Positions 35,943 through 48,300 of a stretch of 64,000 nucleotides of DNA are shown here, one piece after another. The position numbers were made by a program, and so were the translations under genes. Source of the DNA: Pegea sp. RAD2-039 (taxonomy: Eukaryota > Chordata > Thaliacea > Salpida > Salpidae); the NCBI GenBank assembly GCA_034620365.1, contig JAQGEQ010000305.1:62001-126000 (forward strand), given 5' to 3'. Within the stretch, counting starts at the first letter, position 1, and the number at the start of each line of letters is the position of its first letter. The notes below the pieces were generated by a model that ran no database searches, was not told the DNA's origin, and saw nothing but the letters and a program-made list of their open reading frames with translations.

Positions 35943-38900
35943 AATGGTGGTTATTCTCAGATAATTTGTTCAAAGTTTTCTTTCTTACATGTATTTTTTC
36001 GTGTGATAATTTCTGCTGTAACATATTTGTTAATTTATAGATCTTACTATTAGATAGAAAATTAATAATTGTTTAAATTTCTAGTTTTAATTTTGTTGAA
36101 AACTCTAATAAGTTTTTTAACTTGTTAGAATATTTCTGAATGATTAGTAATGGTTTTATTTAATTTTAATTTATTTAGTTGATTTAAAATTTTGCACATT
36201 TATTTCTAAGTTCTTACACTGTTGACAGTAAATGAATTAAAATTGATTTTTGTTATCACTTCTAAGTAACTTTCTTTTCTATGATTATTACCATTTCTAT
36301 TGTTTAGCGTTTAAAATTTGTTAAAATGAATAAAAAGTCTTTTGGTTTCAATATTTGTTTTTATACAGCATCAATTCATAGACTTTGTATAAAATTTATG
36401 TCAACAAAATATTAGTATTATTTATATAATAGTGATAATATGTTAAATAAAAAGAAGTATTTTTTAATTTATATAATATAGTTTGGTCAAAAGTGTTAAA
36501 TTTTATTTTTCCATATATCTTAAACATGATACTTTCAAAAATATTTAAATGGTTGACTTTCTTGTAATAAATAGTAACTACAATATCAAAATAACATTGA
36601 TACTATTTTTTGATATGCTTTGATTTGTTTTAGAAGGAATGAACAACAGCAATACTTAGATTGTTTGAGATTAAATCCAAAAGCTTATAAAATTTCTCTG
36701 TCATTTTAGTGTTTCTATAAAAATTATATCTTAAAGTTGCTCAAAATAATCATTTTCTCTTTTTTCAATTCACTTTTTAATTAAATTAATAAAATATAAT
36801 AAAGAGTAATTACAATAAAGAAGTGTTTAGTTTTATCAGCTTCTAATAAAATCATATATTGTTAGCTTGTATTTCGTTCAAAGTCAGCAGCAGCAGCTGC
36901 TTAATTCTGTAAGATTTTTGATTTATTATAAATTGTTATGATCATTTTTATTATTAATCATAATGAAGTTGGGTATTTTAAGATGATAAATCTAAACTAG
37001 CAAGTATTGTTGATAATAATGTTATATTAAAAATTTGATATGACTTTTGATTTTCGACAAAAGTTTCTTTTAATAAAATTGTATAATTGATTGATATATA
37101 ATAAAAGTAATTGGAAGCTTACAGCTTGACCTTGAAAATATTTTTCTGAAGTTTTAAAGGTTATAATAATAATCTTTAACAACTTGAAAATTTGATAAAT
37201 ATAGTTTAAATCTTTAGATACATTTATTCCAGCCTTAAAATGTTTTTTGATAGAAAAAATTTTAAAATGTAAATTAAACAGTAAAATTGTGTAAAAACTT
37301 TCATTTATTGATATACATAAAAAACCGGATAATCCTTAACGCCTTCTTAACCACTTAACTTCCTTAGCTATCCCTAACCTTCTGGTAATCTTGTTACAAT
37401 CTTTAAGTTTGCAGCTTTATTCACTTTAATGCCCATCTTTCTGCTCTCTGGATTATATCATTAGAACACTACTTCGACATTACGTAATAAAGTGGTATGG
37501 AATAGTCCTGCTACTTAAAATTGTTTTTCTTAATAAGTAATCCTTTACTTGCAGAGACTTGAATACCAACCCACTTGTTAAATAGAAAGAGCTACAAATT
37601 TAAAACCATATAACTAAACGAAAATCAGAAGAGGAAAGCAACTCCTTTAAACACTTTTTAACGTCTTCGGGTTATCTTAGCACACATAAAACAGAAAAAG
37701 AACCAATGAAAACAGATCAACAATAAAAATTTCATTCTTTGTCTCAATTGTAATAGAGCCCTTAAATTCAACGGTTAATTTTCCAGGGGCCGTGTAGTTT
37801 TGATCAGAATGTTTTAAGCCTTGGGGAAAACTCTGAATATATACGAATCATGGCAAAACAAAGTTTAGCGAAGCATTTTCATGATTGAACCTGTCTTTGA
37901 TTGGACTCCAAAATAGATTCTCAATAATTTGTACAATCCTACATTTTTATAACCTGGTCTATATTGCTTGCTATATTGAAAACTTTTCATTTTGAGTGAT
38001 TGTTTTGTTTCCAATGAACTTTATAACTTCCTTAGAATGCATCTGTAATTCATCTAATGAGTTTCCTACAACAATAACATTGTCAAATTACTCCATTGTT
38101 TTCTCAAGCTTTTTACTGTTTCCGTCAATATATGATTTTTCATTTTAGCTCCAAACATTTGAAACATTTTTACCTTTAACTCATTTGAAATTGATAATTT
38201 GGATTAATTTCAACGCTTTTAGTATTTTTTTACATTTTTAAGATCAATTTGCCAAAAAATCATGCCATTCTGCTCAAATTACTTCAGAATAAAAGAAATA
38301 AGCTTAAATAAAAGAGAGATAACGACATAAACTCAATTGTTTAAAAAAAAGTAAACTTTGTTTGCTTGATTACTATTAAAGTTTACTATTGACTAAATGT
38401 TGTAATAGTTTTCAGTTTATACTAAAGGTTTTAGGAAAAAGTAAAAACATTACAGTTATGTAACTTACAATTTTGATTGTTAATTCTCAAATAACGACTA
38501 AATTATGGAGAAGTTCGTATTACTTCCTTGTATGACCAACCTTTAGATTTGTTGAACTTTTCTTAATGATTAACAATAAAAGCTTAGTAACTGCTCAAAC
38601 GAGAATTATAAGAAACATTATTTAATTTCAAGTCCTATAGTCATTATGTTTAATCAGACATAATATTATTAATCAATCACAATACTACTTCGATTAAAGA
38701 AGTTTTTCTTATACTTCGTTTTTGTATAAAACAGTTGTTCTCTACCTTTTTCATAAACAGACATATTTTCAACCTAATATAAGGTTTGCAGACTAGATCT
38801 ATTTATTAAGAAACAATTTTAAACTTAAACTTGTACGAAGCGACTGGTAGAAAAGTAGCTAGGTTATGTAATCATAAAATCAAACCCGACATAAAATAAT

Positions 38901-40947
38901 GCAACTTAATTTTTAATTTCGATATTTCATCTAATCAAAACATTAAAGTATTTTATTATTGCAAAAAATTACTAAGACTTTATCATACAAAATCTTTAAA
39001 GATACTTAATTTGATTCGAATATGATTTTTACCGTGATAGTAAAAAATTAAATGGTATAAAAAACAAGTTAAAAAGTTAATCATAAAATTATTGTAATAC
39101 TTTGAAATAAATCGTTTTAAGAGGAAAATAAACTGATTAGTTGTAATCACTATTCAAGTAGAAAATGTTTCAATTCAATGATTAATCTTAAGTTAGTTAT
39201 AAAGTATAAAGAATTTTAATTATTATATATGCCTTAGAAAATTTTCTGAAGTAATCACAACCTCAATAATAGTCATAAAAATAGCTTGTTTCATCTATAT
39301 TTTTTATAAAACAATTGGGTAATCTTTATTTACGAAAGTTTACCAGTTAATCAAATTTTTTATTTTAAAACTATAGATTAAGAAGAATAGATTCCACTTT
39401 AAGTTCTGCATATCATTTTTACATAGATCTTGTATGACGTTTTCGATTGAGCTTATTCCAAACACAATGGGCTCCGCCTTGTTGTATATAATAATTATAT
39501 ATTATGACTTAACTGATAAACCATTTTTCAATATCACAAATTTTAATTTTATACATACAGAATTTTAATTGTTTATAGAATCATTTTATGAATGTAAGCA
39601 TAACTATTTTTATAGGATGAATGAACTTTATTTTCTTTAGAATCTATTTGAATTATTTAGGCTAAACTAATCATAAGATGTTTCTAAAAGTCTAGTAAAA
39701 ATCACTAAAATAACTTTCTTGTTTTTCAAGATTTCGAAAAATATTATTCTTATGTAATTAATTTAAAGTAGTAACTATAATAAACATAAATTTCTATTAA
39801 TTCTTTCTAATTTCTTAAATTTGAGATTTTATTGAAATGAATAAAGAACTGAGAATTACACACCAATGTTACAAATAGTAAATTTCCAATAGTTATATTT
39901 ATGTTAATTTTAACTAACCAGATGTTAGTAAGGTTTGGTTGATATTAATAACTAAGTTTATAATAATTATGTGTTATTAAAAACTTATGTAGATAGATAA
40001 CAACAAATATCATAATTAACTATCGTTTTATAACTTACTTTTGCTGTTTAAACATAATACTTGATAATTTTTTTAATTTGTTTCATTTTACATCAATAAT
40101 TTTAAGATCTTTAACGAAATAAAATTTAAAACGAAGCTGCTCATATAATTTCAATTTATTGTTTGTATTAGCTAAAAATGTTTACAAAATTTTTTTTGTT
40201 TTTTATATATTTTAAGTATTTTTCATTTTATAAACAACTTTATAAACTGTAAATAGATTACTCTATTTTTAAGTAAAGTTTTAAGAACAATTTTTCGAAT
40301 AATTACTTGATATGAGACTTCTTTAAATATCTTTAATTTGTAAAAGTTTTTCCAGATTATTATTTTAAGTTTTGTTTTAATTGTACATTAATCTTACAGT
40401 TTTCTTTTTCACATAAACTGTAGGTAATTTCGTAATTCTTTTATTTAGAAAAATCGGGCAAAACTACTTTTTTCGATGATATTAATTTCAGAAAAGTTAT
40501 ATTTATTGATTTTTATATAAGCACAATAAACAATTGATAGATTTACTGTGATTTACTCATAAACTTATAGCACTGTATAAAAGAGAATCCCTTTTTATTT
40601 ATATATTTGAGTTTATTTAATTGATTTTGTATCTTTTCTTTAGATTTAATTATTTTTTCATCTATCACAATTTTTGTAAGTTTCAAAGTGATAAATAATA
40701 TTAAACAAATTTCAGTCCAATTTTTTTTAGTCTTAGATAATTTTACAAAACTTTTGAAGATTTTGCTCTTCAAAACCTAAAAAATCTTTAAAAAAATCTT
40801 CTAAAAAATTTTTTGCAGCTTACTTAGCATACCTTAGAGCAAACAGTTTTGTCATTATAGAAATCGTTTTGAAATCTTATTTTTGGAATTTTTTTTGAGC
40901 TTATTAAATTTATTTATTATTTTTATTAAGATTCAGATCTAGCAATC
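35943..40947. other. Intergenic region
   Basis: The 3' side of the KH gene (candidate AATAAA at 36329-36334) is followed by AT-rich DNA. It includes a short CAG run (about 36886-36898) and a possible retroelement fossil near 37.7-38.3 kb. The minus-strand frame 40543-40773 is Lys/Ile/Phe-rich noise. Acceptor-like TTTTATTAAG (to 40930) precedes the next gene. Confidence 0.5.
37730..38290 (-). mobile_element. Possible decayed reverse transcriptase (DIRS- or Ty3-like)
   Basis: On the minus strand, about 38270-38240 reads WQIDLKN, like the (M/S)IDLKDA block that opens many LTR- and DIRS-type polymerases. Then, after a run of stops, TVKSLRKQW and FDNVIVVGNSLDELQMHSKE (about 38092-38030) resemble the LRxxG...YxDDxxxxxxSxEEhxxH block. 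The aspartate pair is degraded (DN instead of DD), and stops and frameshifts are frequent, so any element is dead. Family assignment is tentative. Confidence 0.35.
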
Positions 40948-41229
40948 ATGTCTAAACATTCTATTGAAGGTCTAATAGAATCAGTTGTTGGTTTTAAGCC
41001 AAGTGATCTTTTGAATTTTGATTACACAAAATCTGCTTTACATCAGATATTTCTTGTGGCTTTTATTATATTTGCCGGACTCATAATATTTCTTATAGTA
41101 TATGCCTTCACATATAGCTGTTGTTGTCCATCTCCAGAAGCAATTGAAAAAAAGAAAAGAAGCTCTTATAAACCTGAAGAAGTTACTGCTGATTCGATAG
41201 AAATGGAAAAAAGAGATAAGCATGATTAG
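40948..41229 (+). CDS. Small single-pass membrane protein of unknown function
   Basis: The protein is 93 aa from one exon. Residues 1-33 are mildly polar, 34-56 form a strong hydrophobic helix (IFLVAFIIFAGLIIFLIVYA), then CCC at 58-60 follows directly and is a likely palmitoylation site at the membrane boundary. The tail 66-93 is rich in Lys, Glu and Arg and presumably cytosolic. There is no signal peptide apart from the membrane helix itself, so type III topology (N-terminus outside) is inferred. I do not recognise the family. Support comes from its composition, unlike the AT-noise frames nearby, a clean ATG context, and an acceptor-like TTATTAAG 17 nt upstream. Confidence 0.7.
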   Translation: MSKHSIEGLIESVVGFKPSDLLNFDYTKSALHQIFLVAFIIFAGLIIFLIVYAFTYSCCCPSPEAIEKKKRSSYKPEEVTADSIEMEKRDKHD

Positions 41230-43204
41230 ATGTTTTCATTAGTTTTGGTAATTACATCCAATTAAAATAATTATTAAAACAAATCCATGTTTGATTTTTT
41301 TAACAGTAAATGAGGTATTTTTTGTAATTATAGTATTCTTTTATTATTTAAAATTTTCTTTTTTGATCTAAGAACTTATAAGTAAAAATTATATAAGTAG
41401 TTGAAAACTTCAGATTTAAATAAATAAAAGTTTTTAAAAACAATTTGAAGATATTTTTTTGAAATTTATATTTATCAATTATTTATTATTTTATAAACAA
41501 TTTTTTGAAGTTTTATTTTTAAACATTAAAAGTTAATTTTTTTATCCTTTAAATATTATGAATTTACAAAATAATCACAAGTTTTTTTTATAGTTTATAA
41601 ATGATTATTACCTGGAAAAACAAAATATTAATTTTTTTCACAGTAGTTTTTTAGCTTCTAGTTTTTGAATCTTTTAATAGAAGAAACATTTAAATCATTT
41701 TATTGCTCAAATGTTAATATTTAACACCAAATAAAATTGATATCTTGAAATGTTTGAGAAACGCGTTGCTTGAAACAACTTTAAAATGATCCCTGAAAGG
41801 TAATGAGCTAAACCTGAATTAGACCTTAGTTTTCAGAATATTTTCTGATATATTTGAAAAACATTTCCTTATATTTGTAGCATTAGGATTTCAATTAGTT
41901 CATAAAATAATTGTTTTGATGTTTGTTTAGATTCATCTTTAAAAACTTAAAAGATATCTAAAGTAGATCTAAGGTTTTACAACTATAGACAATTACTAAT
42001 TTTATAATTACTCTGAGACATTTCTCAAAAGTTTTTGATTGTTGTTTTTATAAATTAATTACTTTAGATTGTTTCCTTAATTATGTGAATACAGACATTT
42101 AATTCTTTAAGCTAAAATATTTTTTCAATAAAATTTGATTAAAGGTTTGTTTTGTCGTATCCAAATTTTATTTTTAGGATGTGATATGAATAAGCATAGC
42201 TGTGAGAATTGACAAAACATCAGTTCTAAAATTAGTTTCCTAAAAATATTACTCTACAAATTAGTGGCTTACAAAAGTAATACCTTTTCTTTAAATATTC
42301 TGTTGAGTAAAGCTTTGTTCTATTTTTGACTCGAAAGACTTTAGATTAAAAGCTAATTTTGATTTAATTTCAAACTTATTTGCTTACAAATGTTGCATGT
42401 GTTTTACTTTTAATATAAACAGAACTTCAAAAAATCTTTATTTCCAATATCAACCATGAAGTTTAAATTTTAAGTCACCAAATTGTTTTATCCTAACCAA
42501 ACATGAAATCAACTTTCTTTTAAGCATTAGAGATTTAAAACATCGAGTTAGCTTAAAATTCAAACTACTCATCATCTTCTATATAAGATGAGAAAACAAA
42601 TTTTGTTGATGTTAAGATGAAACTAAAGCTTGACGAGCAGATAGTTTATTTTATAAGACTCGAATCGAAGCAAGTAGAAATGAAAGTGATTACAAGGAAA
42701 ATTTCTTAAATCTACTTTATACAGCATTTGCTGGTGGCAAAACAACTTTATCATAAGATTAAGTTGATGGTCCACTTATCAGCTGAATATATTTAGTCAT
42801 GGCGTGTAATATATAATCCTAGCATAAAATGGACTGAGAAACACAACACGACACCAAAATATAAACACTTTAACAAACCCACTAAAGCCAATTTACATCT
42901 GATTTTATTTGAACAAAACAGACTATAAACTAAGAAAATTGGAGCGAGTTATAATAATATCCCAAATATCAAGAGAACAGTTGCATGTGGAGCTAACACA
43001 AACATGCAAATATACATTAACCTGTTGGAAGTTGTAGACAAAGAAGCGAAAAAGTTGTGAATATTTCAATAAACCAATTAGATTATATGTTAACGAGAAG
43101 TGATATAAGAACATAACAGAAAGCTCCTTGTATATGCCGAAGTCTGTATAACTTCATCCTTTACATGGGGTCGCAAAGAAGCTGGAAAGTGAGCGGGTGT
43201 CGCT
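41230..43204. other. Intergenic region between convergent genes
   Basis: AT-rich DNA containing the 3' UTRs of the small membrane protein (+) and the thymosin-repeat gene (-). TTTATT at 42904-42909 (minus-strand AATAAA) is a candidate poly(A) signal 296 nt after the thymosin stop. The minus-strand frame 42923-43114 has no motif and is not called. Confidence 0.5.
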
Positions 43205-45027
43205 TTAGTTCTCACTTTTCTCATTTTGAATATCTATAAATAAGTACAAATGTTAAGTTGATTTGATAATATAATAAAGAAAGTTGAATAGAAGATGATT
43301 TGGTAGATAGAGGATTAAAGATGAGAAGATTTGATGTGAAGTTAATAGGAAGAGAGATTTGAGACTAGCTGATGGTTGGAAGATGTAAAAGAAACAGTTT
43401 CATGCAAATGATTAGAAGTCGGTTGAAAGTGATGCAAGGCATGCAGCAAATTAGCCGACTAGCTAGCTAGGAAATGCTGGTAGCAATTAATTCGAAGCAA
43501 TTGTGCGCGGAAGCAGGGGGTGATGGTGGATGTGATGATTGCTGGTATTAGCAACCAACCTTGTGCGGTTGGTAGTTGGTCTTTTACTTCAGTATTAACA
43601 TGATGAAGTTGTTCTTGGTCAAAACTTGCCACATCAGATGGCAAACGTTCACGGTTTAAGTCTACCGTATGATGTGGTAGATAAAGACGGAATGATCAAC
43701 ATCAAATGTTCTTACCTTCACTGGTTGGTAACGAGTTCTTTACTTCAGTTGAAGTCTTCTTCAAAGAGTCTCTTTTAAAGAGATTCACTTCATGAATAGT
43801 ACGTTCTTGAGCAAGATCTGTAATTCATAAATCTAAGTTCATATACTGGTGAGAAAACAAACAACATTTGATGAGATTATTTAAATATAAAAAACAAATA
43901 ATGGTTGAGACAAACAGCGACATCTCGTGACAACATCAAATAACAATTCTATTTGTGATGTTGAACACAAAACACAATCTTACCATCAATAGTCATTTGA
44001 TTGGCTAATAAATGCAAAAAAGAACCAATTGTCATTAACTATTCATTATAGGCTAGCATATATAAGTAAAAAATGAAATTAGAATGAAGTTGGACCTTGT
44101 ACAGAGGGCAGAGTTGTTTTCTCCTCAGTTTCAACATGCTTCAGCTTGTTGTGGTCAAAGCTGGCAGCTTCAGCTGGTGTCTTCTCAACAGCAATATCTG
44201 AAAAAGTAATTTTCTGGTATTTATTTGAGAAATATTTGAAGATTGAATCAATATCAGATAAAAATGAGTCATTATGTCAATAAATATTCATAAAAGTTCT
44301 TTGCTTATCTCTTATTGTAACTTTATTTCAATTTCAGCTTATCAGTAGTGTGGAAATCTTTACAAAACCTCCCTACAATCACTCATATAGTTTATTTATA
44401 AGAAAACTTTCCACTTCAACAGTTTGCTTCAATTTTCTACCAAGCAAAATCAACTTTGTCGATTTCTGTTGACTTTTTGTCATCATATCATGTGATGTTT
44501 AACAACAAGCTTCTATTTGGATGGGAGAGGGTTTATTTGATAATATCATCAAAAGTTAAACAAGTTAGCTGAGGTTTTTTTGGGCGTTGCAGAAATTGTT
44601 GTTGACAAATTCCAGTAAATATTTGACATTCAGTCTGAAAATCAATTTCGAACATGTTTCTTGTGCTCAAAACTGGGAAGTGAGTGACGTCACATTACCG
44701 GATGCAAAAATAGCAAAAAATAAACGGAAGTGATGACATCATTCAGTTGCATACCTGACTGAGTGGGCAGGGCAACCTTTTCGGAAGTTTCAACATGTTT
44801 CAATGAGTTCAGATCAACATTAGCAGCTTCTAGCACAACTTTCTCACGTGCAATATCTACATGCAAAAATACATATCAAACATGCTGCTAAAAAATGAAC
44901 AAAACCACAAATAAGATGAGATCCTACCTCCCGAGGTGGGAAGAGCTGACTTCTCATTCACTTCTTGCTTCTTCAATTTGGTTTTATCAAAATTCAAAAC
45001 TTCGGATACATCTGGTTTATCACCCAT
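43205..45027 (-). CDS. Five-repeat beta-thymosin (WH2-type actin-binding) protein or 3' part of a larger gene
   Basis: There are six exons on the minus strand, 178 aa: 45027-44928, 44856-44755, 44197-44096, 43817-43716, 43661-43560, 43233-43205. Each of the first five carries one beta-thymosin repeat. Repeat 1 has [13 protein letters not shown] then [10 protein letters not shown]; repeat 3 has [20 protein letters not shown]; repeat 5 has [20 protein letters not shown]. Exons 2-5 are each exactly 102 nt, all in phase 1. The last exon adds only the tail DIQNEKSEN. Beta-thymosin repeats bind G-actin; multi-repeat forms are typical of invertebrates (Drosophila ciboulot, C. elegans tetraThymosin). 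Repeats 2 and 4 are the most diverged ([24 protein letters not shown]), so they may bind actin poorly. A strong acceptor (AACTTTTACAG) ends one base before the ATG at 45027, so the ATG may be internal to a longer message joined to the exon ending at 45359. Confidence 0.93.
44685..44692. promoter_or_regulatory. CRE palindrome next to ETS-like sites in a thymosin intron
   Basis: TGACGTCA, the full CREB/ATF palindrome, lies in the intron 44198-44754. Within 70 bp are two ETS-like cores (ACCGGATG at 44697-44704 and CGGAAGTG at 44725-44732) and TGATGACATCA (44731-44741). The cluster stands out against AT-rich surroundings and may be an enhancer or internal promoter. This is motif evidence only. 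Confidence 0.3.
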
Positions 45028-45358
45028 CTGTAAAAGTTAAAAAAAAAAATAATTTTGATTCAAATAATAAAAAAGTTGGAGATTTAATCTGAAGTAAGAA
45101 ACACCAAAAGTAAAGTCTAGTGAAATGTGGATGAAACAATTACTTCAAATCAATTAACAAATGAATCATTAAGAAGCTGTTTTGATAAAACTCGCCTTAT
45201 AACCCATTTTAACTTTTGACTTTACAGGAAAACTTCTGACAACAAAATGAAATGAAGAAAACTTAAAGTGTTGACATTTTACATTGAAAACTTGTATATG
45301 AAGGGTTGAAGAGGAAACGGAAATAAAACAGTCATTGATGATTGAAGGTGTATCTTAC

Positions 45359-48300
45359 CTCGTTTTGATCTTGCTGTTCGTTTTCCGGTGAGATTTCTTG
45401 GGCTTGTTGGCTTTCAACTTGTTCACTTTCAAGCTTTAATGAACTTTCACTTTCTGTTGGAGTTTCCTGTTTAGATTCTTCCACAATTTCAGGAACTACT
45501 TCAACTTGTGGAGCTGGTTCAGGTACGGTTTCAACTTCCGGTACTGGTTCAGGTACGGTTTCAACTTCCGGTACTGGTTCAGGTACGGTCTCGACTTCTG
45601 GAACTGGTTCAGGTACGGTCTCGACTTCTGGTACTGGTTCAGGTACGGTCTCGACTTCTGGTACTGGTTCAGGTACGGTCTCGACTTCTGGAACTGGTTC
45701 AGGTACGGTCTCGACTTGTGGTACTGGTTCAGATACGGTCTCGACTTGTGGAGCTGGTTCAGGTACGGTCTCGACTTGTGGAGCTGATTCAGGTACGGTC
45801 TCGACTTCTGGAACTGGTTCAGGTACGGTCTCGACTTGTGGTACTGGTTCAGGTACGGTCTCGACTTGTGGTACTGGTTCAGGTACGGTCTCGACTTGTG
45901 GAGTTGGTTGCGGAGTTGTTGGAGCTTCAGATGAAGGTTCTGAAACTATTTGAACAGATTCTTTTTCAACTGATTTAGTAGCTTCAACTTGAACTGATTC
46001 TTCAGCTTGAGCAGTTTCTACGACTTGTTTATCAACCTCTGATGTCTTATCTACACTTCCAACTGTTTCAACTTTCTCACTTTCTTGACTTTTATTATAA
46101 CTCTCTCCCTGAGACTGATGTTTATTTTTATCTGCAAAAAAAAACAAAATTAAAAGACATTTTTATCAAACATCTACGACATCGAATTTAATCATATTTG
46201 AACGAAATAATTCAGATAATTTAGATACATATCACTCTGTGAATAAAACTACATTTATCAACAGCTTTGTAACGCTCTAATAATTAACATTTTGAGATTG
46301 CATTAGATTGAGCTTCACTTTGCTACAGCATCTTCAATTGATGCAAATACGGGCGTAACCCAAACTATTTATCGCTTCGAGTTTACGCTTTCTTCGCATC
46401 ACTACATCCACTAGGCGGCTGCGAATTTCAGGTTTAGAGCAAAAACTACTTCGAATGATTCATGTCATAAACACGCCATCAGAAATATTCAAGGATTAGA
46501 TTTTAAAGTGAAAAAGTAGAAATGAAAACAAATGACAATTTCGTTTAGATCTAACCATTAAATAGCCTAAAAGTAAGAATAAAAAGTTTGTTGAAAACTT
46601 ATCCATCCAAAAACGTTAATATTAAAAAATTGTAACAATTAAATGTTTAAAAGTTGAAAAACTTGATTTGAATAATCTTTAGAGTTTACATTTTTAGATT
46701 AAGTAATCTATCATACTTTTTAACAAGTTACAAAAGTTAAAGACAGACGACATTTCCTTATAAGGAGGTTGCTTAGTTCATATTTCATGTTGATTATAAA
46801 ATGAACGAAAAAGTTTAAAAAAAGAGAATTTAGTGATAATGTAAAAGTCATTGAAGCATAAAAAAGCTATGTCGAGCGATCTCCATATTTGATAAAAAAA
46901 CCATGTTAAATGAGAAAAGAAATGATTTATTAGATAACAAATGCTAATGTTATTAGATTTATGAAGTTCTACATTTAACTTGAATTTGTTCACCTAAAAT
47001 GGAATTGTAAGAAACCAAATCAATCTAGCTAAATGGCAAAGATGAAGATTGCTTTATATAAACAACACGTTATTATATACAGATGTGTAATCTTAGGTTT
47101 AATAAAAAATGAAAACAGTAAAAAACTTAATTAAAATTTAAAAAAAAATATATTAGAAATTAAATCTAATTGAAACTGTAAACAAATTTTTAAAAAGTTA
47201 TTCGGGATAAAGTGAGATTACACAGTCATCACATATTTAATCACTTTTTTAGCAAATGAAATTAAAAGTATTGAAATGTTGTCAGATATAAACTTTGATG
47301 TAAATTGCTTGAGCTGCTAGAAAATTACAACACAAACAATCTAATTAGAACTTAGTACTTTTAGAGAACCAAAATTATGCAGAAAAGTAAAGAAAATTGA
47401 TGAACTTAGTGAAATTTGTTTCATTATTATCACTGACATCTAGCGATTGATAAAACAAACAATTTATAAGCTAGGTGTCGTTGTATATCTAGTAGAAAAT
47501 CACAGCAAACACTTTAAACTAACCTTTTAAGGTATGGAAGATTTGATAGAAGCAAGTTTGTTTTCAAAATAAATATATGTAATTTAGCATAATATAAAAC
47601 TAAAAGGTTTCAGACCACAAGTAAGTTGATAAAATATAAGTTTGAAAAAGATGAAATTATTGAATAACAAGGTCTCAGCAGCAAAACTAGTAAAAGCATA
47701 ACCAGATAATTGCTTCAGAGGTTTTAATAAAAATGCCAACTTAAGATAAACATGTTATATTTAAACACAACAAAAAATATATGTAAAGAAAAATCTGGTG
47801 GTTAATTCATGACTAGGATAACAAAATATTACATCAATGAACAAGAATAAATACTTTATACCAAAACCCATAATTTTCAATAAGACAAACAATGAGACCA
47901 TTTCATATTGTAAACTGATAATTATAATATTGATTACATTATAAGCTTTAAAAAGTCACAAGTTTAATAATCTTCTAATAGTTTTCAAAAAGAATTTAAA
48001 TGAACAAAGCAATTGAAAATTTAGTTATATCATTAACAGAAAATCTATAATTACATGGCATAGAGGGTGACTTCAGCAAGTTTAATGGAAGTATTGATCA
48101 TATGAAACTTGTAGTTAGTGATGGAATTGAAATAGAAGCTTATAAATTATTTATAATAAAAGTTCAACTGATGTAAGACTAAAATTATATTATAGACTAG
48201 ATATTTTATATATTACTGATGATTTAAGTATTTAATTTGAAGTATTTAATTGTCCAATCAAATTAATTTAATGATAGTAATATTGCTACTAGTAGCATAT

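Noticed and set aside
42923-43114. 63-aa minus-strand frame downstream of the thymosin stop, considered as a further exon.
   Set aside because: The 29-nt exon ending at 43205 closes the thymosin frame cleanly with the same exon-start pattern; the extra frame has no thymosin motif.
43459-43559. Read-through of thymosin exon 5 past its end to a stop at 43459.
   Set aside because: Using the donor at 43559 makes the exon exactly 102 nt like its neighbours and joins in phase to a short terminal exon beginning like the other repeats; the read-through tail has no thymosin character.
45506-45978. Two plus-strand open frames of 93 and 156 aa rich in Trp/Phe/Tyr/Gly or Val/Leu/Arg/Ser.
   Set aside because: They are the antisense reading of the 30-bp coding minisatellite. 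The unit lacks stops in these frames, so openness is automatic, and the sense strand has splice-consistent exons.
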